From Winogradskyella sp. (GTDB taxonomy: Bacteria; Bacteroidota; Bacteroidia; Flavobacteriales; Flavobacteriaceae), in NCBI RefSeq assembly GCF_025210595.1, contig NZ_JAOARH010000030.1, positions 1 to 35,466 of the forward strand: a stretch of 35,466 bases of DNA. Direction: 5' to 3'. The translations under genes were made by a program, and so were the position numbers. Below, in pieces: positions 24,046 through 31,309 of this stretch (position 1 is the stretch's first letter; every line of letters begins with the position of its first letter). Below the pieces are notes generated by a model that saw only the letters and a list, made by a program, of their open reading frames with translations, searched no databases and was not told the DNA's origin.

Positions 24046-25198
24046 AAAAGCACTTACAACCCTCGTTGTATTAGTTGTATTGGCAAATATCTCTTGCCAG
24101 GAAAAGTATCCAGATTTAGAAGACGGAATTTATGCTGAATTTGTTACCAATAAAGGCACTATGCTTGCAGAACTTTATTATGATAAGGTACCTGTAACGG
24201 TTGCTAATTTTGTGGCTTTAGCCGAAGGTAATCATCCAATGACTAAAGAAGAATATAAAGGAAAGCCTTATTACGACAGTATTACATTTCATAGAGTTGT
24301 AAATAATTTTATGATTCAAGGTGGTGACCCAACAGCTTCAGGAATGGGAGATCCTGGATATAAATTTCCAGATGAGTTTCACCCTGAATTAAAACACGAT
24401 AAACCAGGTATTTTATCTATGGCAAACTCTGGAAAAAACACCAACGGAAGTCAATTCTTTATTATGGAAAAAGAATGGCCAAGTTTAGATAATAGACATG
24501 CTGTTTTTGGGCTAGTTATTAAAGGAATGGATGTACACGATTCTATTTCTAATGTAAAAGTTATTGACCCAAGAGCTAGAAATCATAAGCCTGTTGAAGA
24601 TGTAGTTATCACCAAACTTAACATCATTAGAAAGGGAAAAGATGCAAAATTCTTTGATGCACCAAAAGTATTTGAAGAAGAAATGCCTAAAATTAAAGAA
24701 AGACAAGAGCAACAAAGAGCTGAAGCTAGAAAAAAAGCTGAAGAATTAGCCCAAAAGGCTAAAGCTGAATGGCTAAAGAAAAATGAATCTTTAGATGGTC
24801 GTAGAATAGATTCACCTACAGGAATGGCTATGATTTTTACGCATGAAAGTGATGGTATAAAACCAAACTCATCACAAAGAGTTAATATTGATTGTGCTGG
24901 TTATTTTGAGGATGGTACATTATTCTGGACAACATGGAAAGACGTAGCTGAAAAGAATGGTAAATATGATGAAAATCAAGATAAAGCTGGAAGATATACT
25001 CCGTTTGATATGCCTTACAACGAAACAGCTAGTTTAGTTGCTGGTTTTAGAGAAGCTATGCTTAATATGAAAATTGGAGATAAAGCTAGAGTATTTATAC
25101 CTTACTACTTAGGTTACGGAGATGCTGGTAGAGCACCACTAATTCCAGGAAAAACAAACTTAGTGTTTGATATAGAATTAGCGAGTATTAAAGAATAA
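24038..25198 (+). CDS. Two-domain peptidyl-prolyl isomerase: cyclophilin plus FKBP, lipoprotein
   Basis: A 386-residue lipoprotein (lipobox ANISC, Cys20) that joins two unrelated PPIase folds. The cyclophilin domain (about 30-200) has FHRVVNNFMIQGGDP with the catalytic Arg, plus MANSGKNTNGSQFFI. A charged helical linker (about 205-248) is rich in Glu, Lys, Arg and Ala. The FKBP domain (about 270-386) has VAGFREAMLNMKIGDKARVF, IPYYLGYGDAG and IPGKTNLVFDIEL. Both active sites look complete. It should act in the periplasm or at the outer membrane with GldI, whose gene overlaps it by eight bases. It ends the operon at a strong terminator. Confidence 0.94.
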   Translation: MIKKALTTLVVLVVLANISCQEKYPDLEDGIYAEFVTNKGTMLAELYYDKVPVTVANFVALAEGNHPMTKEEYKGKPYYDSITFHRVVNNFMIQGGDPTASGMGDPGYKFPDEFHPELKHDKPGILSMANSGKNTNGSQFFIMEKEWPSLDNRHAVFGLVIKGMDVHDSISNVKVIDPRARNHKPVEDVVITKLNIIRKGKDAKFFDAPKVFEEEMPKIKERQEQQRAEARKKAEELAQKAKAEWLKKNESLDGRRIDSPTGMAMIFTHESDGIKPNSSQRVNIDCAGYFEDGTLFWTTWKDVAEKNGKYDENQDKAGRYTPFDMPYNETASLVAGFREAMLNMKIGDKARVFIPYYLGYGDAGRAPLIPGKTNLVFDIELASIKE

Positions 25199-25217
25199 TC
25201 GCTTTCACAAAGGTTAT

Positions 25218-25266
25218 AAAAAAGCAGCTGGTCACTAAGCGTAGTCGAAGTGCAGCTGCTTTTTTT
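25218..25266 (+). terminator. Terminator of the nrnA-gldI-PPIase operon with a repeat in its loop
   Basis: Stem AAAAAAGCAGCTG (25218-25230) pairs with CAGCTGCTTTTTT (25254-25266). The loop is unusually long and carries GTCACTAAGCGTAGTCGAAG, an internally near-palindromic sequence resembling the dispersed element CACTGAGCGTAGTCGAAGTG of Bacteroidota. The T-run follows on the + strand; the A-run could serve the opposite strand too. Confidence 0.8.
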
Positions 25267-25296
25267 ATTTCCAAAACTATTACATCTATCTTGTTT

Positions 25297-25372
25297 TCAT
25301 TCCGAACTTTATTCAGCATCTAAGACTCATGTGAGTTTTCTGTCTAAAATTCTGAAAATGAATTTAGAATGA
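25297..25372. repeat. Imperfect inverted-repeat intergenic element
   Basis: TCATTCCGAACTTTATTCAG (25297-25316) is an imperfect inverse of CTGAAAATGAATTTAGAATGA (25352-25372). A small central palindrome ACTCA-TG-TGAGT lies at 25325-25336. The TCATTC(C/T)GAA end resembles the ends of dispersed intergenic elements in flavobacteria. It sits between the operon terminator and the pepD stop codon. No T-run follows on the minus strand, so it is not an obvious pepD terminator. Confidence 0.5.
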
Positions 25373-25397
25373 CAAATCAATTTGTTTATTTACAATT

Positions 25398-26861
25398 TTA
25401 ATTCTTCTTAGGAATATTCTTTAATATCTCTAAAACATATTCCCAATATTTCTGTGCAGAAGAAATCTGTGCACGTTCATCTGGAGAATGCGCTCCTTTA
25501 ATATTAGGGCCAAAACTAATCATATCCATATCTGGATAATTCTGCCCAAGAATTCCACACTCTAATCCTGCATGGCAAGCAGCTACATGAGGTTTTTCAC
25601 CATTATTTAATCGTTCGTAAATTGGCACCATTACTTTTAAGATTGCAGAATCCATATTTGGTGTCCAACCAGGATAACTTCCTGAGAATTCCACCTCACA
25701 ACCTGCTAATTCAAAAGTTGCTCTTAAGGTATTTGCTAAATCCATTTTAGAAGATTCTACAGAACTACGCGTTAAACAACCAACTTTAATATGACCATCT
25801 TTAACAATAACTCTTGCTAAATTATTAGAAGTCTCTACCAAATCTGTAATATCAGCACTCATACGATAAACTCCGTTATGTGCTGCATACAAAGCTTTAA
25901 GAATCTGCTCCTGAGCTTCAAATGGCATAACATGTTCTGGCACATCTACTTCAGTAAATACCATTTCTAAATCTGGCTCCATCGTCTTCAATTCTTTTTT
26001 GATGGTATTAGCTAAAGCATTTAAAAGGTTTAATAATAATTCTTTCTTATCTTCTTTAAAAACTATAGTAGAAATACTTTCTCTAGGAATAGCGTTACGC
26101 AAACTACCTCCATCAATTTCTGAAACCTGAATGTCTTCAATAACTGCAAATAACAATCGGTTCATAATCTTATTAGCATTACCTAAACCTTCATGAATCT
26201 GCATACCAGAATGGCCTCCTTGTAAACCTTTCACTTCAATTCTACAGGCTTTCATACCATCTTTAGCAACTGATTCTTCGTTATAGCTTCCTTTTGCTGT
26301 AACATCTATTCCACCTGCACAACCAACACCAATCTCATCATCTTCTTCAGTATCTAAGTTTAAAAGAATATCTCCTTTTAGCAAACCTCCTTGCAGACCC
26401 ATTGCGCCTGTCATACCAGTTTCTTCATCAATAGTAAATAAAGCTTCTAAATCTGGATGTACAATAGTATCACTCTCTAGTATTGCCATAATCGTTGCAA
26501 CACCTAAACCATTATCTGCGCCTAATGTCGTTCCTTTTGCTTTTACCCAATCTCCTTCTACGTACATATCAATACCTTGCGTATCAAAGTCAAAAACTGT
26601 GTCGTTATTTTTTTGATGAACCATATCTAAATGCGATTGCATTACAATAGGTTTTCTATCTTCCATACCTTTGGTAGCTGGCTTTCTTATAATTACATTA
26701 CCAACCTCATCTTCAATAGTTTCTAAACCTAAACTTTCACCAAAATCCTTCATAAATTTTATAACACGCTCTTCCTTTTTTGAAGGACGAGGAACTGCGT
26801 TTAAATCTGCAAATTTATTCCAAAGTGCATTTGGCTCTAAGTTTCTTATTTCTTGACTCAT
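25398..26861 (-). CDS. pepD: Aminoacyl-histidine dipeptidase (M20 family)
   Basis: A 487-residue cytoplasmic zinc dipeptidase that cleaves Xaa-His and other dipeptides. Metal-site motifs in order are QSHLDMVHQ, GTTLGADNGLGVA, IDEETGMTGAMGL, LNLDTEEDDEIGVGCAGG and ACHAGLECGIL, with the terminal HSPDERAQISS. The length and the two-part catalytic domain interrupted by a lid domain (about residues 210-385) fit PepD. I chose the ATG at 26861 (MSQEIRNLEP); a TTG two codons upstream is less likely. The roughly 100-base leader to a TATTTTTG box contains alternative hairpins. Confidence 0.95.
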   Translation of the reverse strand: MSQEIRNLEPNALWNKFADLNAVPRPSKKEERVIKFMKDFGESLGLETIEDEVGNVIIRKPATKGMEDRKPIVMQSHLDMVHQKNNDTVFDFDTQGIDMYVEGDWVKAKGTTLGADNGLGVATIMAILESDTIVHPDLEALFTIDEETGMTGAMGLQGGLLKGDILLNLDTEEDDEIGVGCAGGIDVTAKGSYNEESVAKDGMKACRIEVKGLQGGHSGMQIHEGLGNANKIMNRLLFAVIEDIQVSEIDGGSLRNAIPRESISTIVFKEDKKELLLNLLNALANTIKKELKTMEPDLEMVFTEVDVPEHVMPFEAQEQILKALYAAHNGVYRMSADITDLVETSNNLARVIVKDGHIKVGCLTRSSVESSKMDLANTLRATFELAGCEVEFSGSYPGWTPNMDSAILKVMVPIYERLNNGEKPHVAACHAGLECGILGQNYPDMDMISFGPNIKGAHSPDERAQISSAQKYWEYVLEILKNIPKKN

Positions 26862-26877
26862 ATACAATACCCTAAAA

Positions 26878-26932
26878 CTGGGAGTTTTTATAAACCCAGA
26901 TTGTGCATTAGAAAATCTATTGCATAATCTGG
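26878..26932 (-). promoter_or_regulatory. pepD leader with mutually exclusive hairpins
   Basis: One stem joins CCAGATT (26896-26902) to AATCTGG (26926-26932) and is extended by TGCA/TGCA (26904-26907 and 26921-26924). A second stem joins CTGGG (26878-26882) to CCCAG (26895-26899) and uses some of the same bases. The two cannot form together. No T-run follows, so control, if any, would be over translation or RNA stability. Confidence 0.35.
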
Positions 26933-26960
26933 ATTGAATTAATAATTGATTCTATTATTA

Positions 26961-26968
26961 CAAAAATA
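26961..26968 (-). promoter_or_regulatory. Candidate -7 box for pepD
   Basis: On the minus strand TATTTTTG matches TAnnTTTG exactly, about 100 bases upstream of the pepD ATG. No TTG is seen at 17-23 bases upstream, so only the -7 element supports it. Confidence 0.35.
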
Positions 26969-27102
26969 CAAAAAGGCACATGATTTTTACCATCATAAAC
27001 GAGCTTGTGTTTGTGTTATTTAAGTATTTCTAAATCTAAATCAGATGTTAAATCTTATATAAATATAGATTTTGTGTTAAACGTGAAATGACAAGTTTTT
27101 TC

Positions 27103-27110
27103 TATTTTTG
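27103..27110 (+). promoter_or_regulatory. Candidate -7 box directly before the DUF3810 gene
   Basis: TATTTTTG matches the -7 consensus but ends four bases before the ATG. A transcript starting at the usual distance would be leaderless or nearly so. No TTG is correctly placed upstream, so this may be chance in AT-rich DNA. Confidence 0.25.
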
Positions 27111-27114
27111 ATTT

Positions 27115-28182
27115 ATGCTTAAAAACAAGAAACTCATCATAACTCTCTTTCTGATTGTTCAGATTATTATTATTCAGATTTTTAAGCATTTTCCAGAATT
27201 CATTGAACAATTCTACAGCAATGGTATTTATATATTTATATCAAAATTAACGCGCTATATTTTTGGCTGGATTCCCTTTTCTGTTGGTGATATATTTTAC
27301 ACATTGGCTGGCATCTTAATTATTCGTTGGTTAATTGTAAACAGAAAACGCATTTTTAAAGATACTATTAATTGGTTGTTAGATATTGGTGCTACACTAT
27401 CAATCGCTTATTTTGCCTTTCATATATTTTGGGCTTTTAACTATTACAGACAACCACTCTATAAATCCTTAAATATTGAAGCGGAATACTCCACAGGGCA
27501 ATTAGTAGATTTCACAAAACGCCTCATTGAAAAATCTAACGCTATACACAATGAGTTAGCTATTAATGACTCCACAAAAGTTGAAATGCCTTTTTCTAAA
27601 TCTGAAGTATTTGATAAAGTAAAAAACGGTTATAAAGTCTTAGCCAAAACATACCCACATCTTAATTACAATCCAAAAAGCATAAAAAAATCGCTTTACA
27701 GTACTCCTTTAACTTATATGGGTTTTTCGGGTTATCTTAATCCTTTTACGAATGAAGCTCAGGTTGACGGACTCATTCCTACATATAAATTTCCAACAAC
27801 CTCGTGTCACGAAATTGCTCACCAATTAGGTTATGCTGCTGAAAATGAAGCTAATTTTATTGGGTGCCTAGCCGCAATTTACAATGACGATATGTACTTT
27901 AAATATTCTGGCTATACTTTTGGATTACGTTATTGCCTTGTTGAAATCTATAAAAGAGATGAAGACTTGTATTATGAAATTTTAGCAACCGTAAACAAAG
28001 GCATCTTAAAAAATTACGAAGAGGTTAAGAATTTTTGGAGGTCTTATGAAAATCCGTTAGAACCTGTATTTGAAAAAACTTTTGACAGTTTTCTTAAAGC
28101 CAACAACCAATCTGCTGGTATGAAAAGTTATAGTTATGTTGTTGCACTTTTGGTTAATTATTATAATGACAAACCTCTTTAA
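27115..28182 (+). CDS. DUF3810 membrane protein with a zinc-metalloprotease-like motif
   Basis: A 355-residue protein with three membrane helices in the first 110 residues (about 7-24, 52-72 and 89-109) and a C-terminal soluble domain. It belongs to DUF3810 by its overall layout (FWAFNYYRQPL, YMGFSGYLNPFTNEAQVDG, FPTTSCHEIAHQLGYAAENEANF). His232, Glu233 and His236 form HExxH, and Glu243 and Glu245 follow, as in membrane-linked gluzincin-type metallopeptidases. Peptidase activity is therefore plausible but not shown. It is a single gene, divergent from pepD and converging on a lipoprotein gene across a hairpin at 28185-28219. Confidence 0.88.
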   Translation: MLKNKKLIITLFLIVQIIIIQIFKHFPEFIEQFYSNGIYIFISKLTRYIFGWIPFSVGDIFYTLAGILIIRWLIVNRKRIFKDTINWLLDIGATLSIAYFAFHIFWAFNYYRQPLYKSLNIEAEYSTGQLVDFTKRLIEKSNAIHNELAINDSTKVEMPFSKSEVFDKVKNGYKVLAKTYPHLNYNPKSIKKSLYSTPLTYMGFSGYLNPFTNEAQVDGLIPTYKFPTTSCHEIAHQLGYAAENEANFIGCLAAIYNDDMYFKYSGYTFGLRYCLVEIYKRDEDLYYEILATVNKGILKNYEEVKNFWRSYENPLEPVFEKTFDSFLKANNQSAGMKSYSYVVALLVNYYNDKPL

Positions 28183-28184
28183 TA

Positions 28185-28219
28185 ATTGCGACACCAACCA
28201 TTAACGTTGGCATCGCAAT
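28185..28219. terminator. Hairpin between convergent genes, without T-run
   Basis: ATTGCGA (28185-28191) pairs with TCGCAAT (28213-28219), and CCAAC (28194-28198) with GTTGG (28206-28210). A 2-by-2 internal loop separates the stems and a 7-base apical loop closes the hairpin. No T-run follows on either strand, so it is a terminator-like or protective hairpin rather than a classical intrinsic terminator. Confidence 0.5.
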
Positions 28220-28229
28220 AACAAAAGCA

Positions 28230-29027
28230 TTATTCAATAATTTTTGCTCCATCAGGCTTATTAAACATTTTGTTATCTGGCGCTTCTTTAGATAATAAAA
28301 CATTATTAAACGCTATAACACTTCGTTCTTTTACAGGCTCATTATTTTCTACCTGATACCATGCTATACTTTTAGGCAACTTTAATCCATTAATTATTAG
28401 CCAGTCGTTGTATCTTATAAAGCTAAAATTTGTGCTTTTTTCATTTTTTCCAAAAGTTACTGTGTAAGCTAACCAAACCATTTCACCAGTATTATCATCA
28501 AAATAGATTTTATACTGATCGTCTGGAGATGCTCCAATACCAGATTCATAAGAAATTAAAATTCCAGGATACGTTTTTCCTTCAAAAGTTAATGATTCAG
28601 TTTCTTCGTAAATAATTCCATTATCCCCAACAATAAAAGGCATTGCATAAAAGTACATCATTAAACCTTTATAAAACTTTGCATTGCCTTTGTATTCGTT
28701 TCCATCTTTTTCATTAATCCACAAATTTTCACCATCATAACCCATAGCATAAGTTGGTGTTTCTATTAACTCGGCTCTTGTTTTTAAATGCGTTGTTGTT
28801 ACTTCTTTTCCATTGGGTTTATCTATAGTAAAAGATAATGTTTGCATAGTATTCCAGTTATCAATTCCGCCATGTGCATCAAAAACTTTAGTTATAGCCT
28901 TTGGATAAATACTTGTGGTAACATCTTCCTTAGTTACTTCATCTACATTTGTTGACTCTGTTGCTTTTTCATTTTTACAAGCCGAAATTAAAATAGATAA
29001 AATGATTACGTAAAATGTGTTTTTCAT
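28230..29027 (-). CDS. DUF6503-like lipoprotein
   Basis: A 265-residue lipoprotein with signal and lipobox ILISAC (Cys17). A short acidic linker follows (NEKATESTNVDEVTKED). The remaining part begins KAITKVFDAHGGIDNWNTMQTLSF, which resembles the DUF6503 family of periplasmic or outer-membrane lipoproteins. It continues with alternating beta strands (YAMGYDGENLWI, YEETESLTFEGKTYPGILIS, YKIYFDDNTGEMVWLAY, INGLKLPKSIAWY), typical of a LolA/LolB-like half-barrel. No enzymatic motif is seen. It appears monocistronic. No consensus promoter was found in the short gap upstream, which also holds the terminator of the preceding T9SS gene. Confidence 0.75.
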   Translation of the reverse strand: MKNTFYVIILSILISACKNEKATESTNVDEVTKEDVTTSIYPKAITKVFDAHGGIDNWNTMQTLSFTIDKPNGKEVTTTHLKTRAELIETPTYAMGYDGENLWINEKDGNEYKGNAKFYKGLMMYFYAMPFIVGDNGIIYEETESLTFEGKTYPGILISYESGIGASPDDQYKIYFDDNTGEMVWLAYTVTFGKNEKSTNFSFIRYNDWLIINGLKLPKSIAWYQVENNEPVKERSVIAFNNVLLSKEAPDNKMFNKPDGAKIIE

Positions 29028-29079
29028 AATATGTTTATTAGTTAATAACTTTTTGACGTTTCAATAAACAATACATTAC

Positions 29080-29110
29080 AAAAAAAGCTTCAGAAAAATT
29101 CTGAAGCTTT
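29080..29110 (-). terminator. Terminator of the choice-of-anchor T9SS gene
   Basis: Stem AAAGCTTCAGA / TCTGAAGCTTT with a 5-base loop. On the minus strand it is followed by a T-run (seven A at 29080-29086 on the + strand). Almost the same hairpin recurs 2,176 bases away behind the second T9SS gene. Confidence 0.9.
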
Positions 29111-29133
29111 TAATCTTAATAATTTTCTATGGT

Positions 29134-31095
29134 TTAATCTATTACCAGTTTCTCCACTTTTGAGCTTATACCGTTTGTGATTTTCACAAAATACAATCCA
29201 GATTTTAACGCAGATATATTAATCTCTGACATGTCTGAATTAATTGCTTTTGTATACACCAACTTACCTCGTATATCTATTAACTCTATAGTGTGTGAAT
29301 CATTAAAATTAGCTAGCTGTATCGTTACTAAATCTTTTGCAGGATTTGGATAGAGTTTAAAATTTAATGCAGAAAAATTGTTAAGACTTAATGCAACCGC
29401 ATTATCTAAATAATCTGGTATACCATTGGTATTTGTATCATCATCTGCAGGATCACCGTTATTATTATAATCTTCCTCTATAGTTAATACACCATCTCCA
29501 TCATCATCATCGTCTAAATAGTTTTCAATAGTATCATTATCGGTATCAATAAATACATAATTAGTTGTACGACCATTTAGAACTTGTATTTCATCTGCTG
29601 TAGCTACATTATCGCCATCGTCATCATCATCTAAATAGTTTGGTGTACCATCATTATCGGTATCATCATCATCTAAATTACCATTTCCATTAATATCTTC
29701 ATCGTCATCTATAACTCCATCGTCATCTGTATCTGAACACAACTCACCTATATCAAAACTCTCTGAATTAAAAAACACAGCTGTATCATAAAATGAGTCT
29801 AAAGCATCGGCTATTACTAATTTAATATGATAAGATTCTCCTATATTAACAGATGCTTGTGCTGTAAACACTTCCGTTCTTCCATCTAATTGAATAGGTG
29901 GCGCATTCAGTGCAAGATAACCTCCAAAATACGCTTCATTCACTGCATCGCAACTATCATTTGCTGGGTGTATACCACTCACAGAAATTGGAACTCCACT
30001 TCCTGGCACTTCAGCTAAATTATAGACATTATCTTGCGAATCGGTTAATAGAATTGCAAAAACATCTGAAAAACTACACTCAAAAGAACCTTGACCATAC
30101 TCTTCTGAAGCCATTAAAAACTCAAAACTTATTTCATCTATTTCTGGTATAAAATCAAACTCTATAACTGTAGCATTGTAGGTTTGGGTAGGAATTATAT
30201 TTTGCAAATCCATATCACCTGGCCACGTATTAGCACCACTACCTACACTATTTAGAGCAGTATTTGGTCCTGAAATAGCACTAGCACTTCCGTTTGAAAT
30301 AACCAAACCTTGACTAAATGGAAAAGTATTCCCTTCAGTTGAAAAATATCCTATTCCAAATGGATTACCACTACCAAACTGTGACCCTGTGGAATAACTT
30401 ACATTAGACACTTCACTACACTGACCAGCTAATAATACATCTTCTACAAGTTCTTGTACCGAAAATGCAGATTCATCTACAGTAACACTTTCTGTAGCAC
30501 AATCAATTTCTACAACTTCAGTACCAGCATTAGCTGTACATAACGTATTAGTAGAACTTATATTTGTAACAGCAACACTGTAATTACCTGGTTGATTTGG
30601 AATTAAACTAGAACTTGTTTCACCAGCTATGGGATTACCCTCATAAAACCACTCAAAACTGTAAACACTAGACGATAAATTAGTGCTTATAACTGGCAAA
30701 TTAACATCTGGCAAACCTGTACATATAATATATTGATCATCTAAATTAAATACTGGTACCGGATTAACTAGTAGTGTTACTTCTGTAGTATCAAAATTTC
30801 CTGTACTATTATCTGTAACTCTTGCTACTATAGTCTGTGGATTAGAAATATTTGTATAAAAATATGGTAGTTGACTGCTATTGGTGTCAGCATCCATCTG
30901 TGTTAAAAAATAACTTACTGTAAAGTCCACAGGATTCTGAGCTCCTATAATTATTGGATCTAATACCGTTAAATCAAAGGTTACAAAACCATCGTTGTTG
31001 TCATCACAGGCTTCTAAAGTTTGTGGTCCATTTGCCACTTGGGCATAACAAAAAGCTGTAAAAAGAAGTAAAAAAGTTAGTAGTAGTTTTTTCAT
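29134..31095 (-). CDS. T9SS-secreted protein: choice-of-anchor L domain, Asp-rich repeats, sorting domain
   Basis: A 653-residue secreted protein. It has a signal peptide (MKKLLLTFLLLFTAFCYAQ), an N-terminal beta region (about 20-200) with PKD/Ig-like NPVPVFNLDD and GNYSVAVTN, and a choice-of-anchor L domain at about 205-450 (FEFLMASEEYGQ, FAILLTDSQDNVYNL). An Asp-rich thrombospondin-3-like calcium-binding stretch spans about 452-570 (DTDDDGVIDDDEDINGNGN). The C-terminal type A sorting domain is about 580-653 (LYPNPAKDLVTIQL, GLYFVKI). The sorting domain is recognised by the T9SS and removed or linked at the cell surface. The protein is probably a surface or matrix adhesin. Its 3' end is colinear with that of the next gene upstream. 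Confidence 0.92.
   Translation of the reverse strand: MKKLLLTFLLLFTAFCYAQVANGPQTLEACDDNNDGFVTFDLTVLDPIIIGAQNPVDFTVSYFLTQMDADTNSSQLPYFYTNISNPQTIVARVTDNSTGNFDTTEVTLLVNPVPVFNLDDQYIICTGLPDVNLPVISTNLSSSVYSFEWFYEGNPIAGETSSSLIPNQPGNYSVAVTNISSTNTLCTANAGTEVVEIDCATESVTVDESAFSVQELVEDVLLAGQCSEVSNVSYSTGSQFGSGNPFGIGYFSTEGNTFPFSQGLVISNGSASAISGPNTALNSVGSGANTWPGDMDLQNIIPTQTYNATVIEFDFIPEIDEISFEFLMASEEYGQGSFECSFSDVFAILLTDSQDNVYNLAEVPGSGVPISVSGIHPANDSCDAVNEAYFGGYLALNAPPIQLDGRTEVFTAQASVNIGESYHIKLVIADALDSFYDTAVFFNSESFDIGELCSDTDDDGVIDDDEDINGNGNLDDDDTDNDGTPNYLDDDDDGDNVATADEIQVLNGRTTNYVFIDTDNDTIENYLDDDDDGDGVLTIEEDYNNNGDPADDDTNTNGIPDYLDNAVALSLNNFSALNFKLYPNPAKDLVTIQLANFNDSHTIELIDIRGKLVYTKAINSDMSEINISALKSGLYFVKITNGISSKVEKLVID
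29405..29745. repeat. Asp-codon-rich internal repeat (CAT/ATC runs)
   Basis: This region encodes the calcium-binding linker of the gene above. On the + strand it shows runs such as CCATCATCATCATCG, and the unit ATCATCTAAATAGTTT...CATTATCGGTATCATC recurs with variation two to three times. Such trinucleotide runs can change in length by slippage in whole codons. Confidence 0.6.
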
Positions 31096-31254
31096 ATTTA
31101 TATTGATTGATTTTTATTACATAAATAAAACAAACACCCTAAGTAAATTCCTACCTTAAAATTATAAAAAATTAGACCTGTTTTTAATATGAATGATCAG
31201 GAAACAAAAGTTAAGCCTAAAACTAACTTATGATTAGATAGTTAAGCTATTTAT

Positions 31255-31285
31255 AAAAAAAAGCTTCAGAAAAACTCTGAAGCTT
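31255..31285 (-). terminator. Terminator of the large T9SS gene
   Basis: Stem AAGCTTCAGA (31261-31270) / TCTGAAGCTT (31276-31285) with loop AAAAC. The eight-base A-run at 31255-31262 gives a T-run on the minus strand. It is a near copy of the hairpin at 29080-29110. Confidence 0.88.
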
Positions 31286-31309
31286 CTATTTATTAGTTAT
31301 GGTTTTAGG

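Noticed and set aside
29405-29745. CRISPR-like or tandem repeat array
   Set aside because: The repetition follows Asp-rich codons inside an intact reading frame (calcium-binding linker); there are no unique spacers of constant length.
31096-31254. Promoter for the T9SS gene at 29134-31095
   Set aside because: No TAnnTTTG on the minus strand; the nearest (AACTTTTG at 31206-31213) lacks the first T and has no clear -33 partner.
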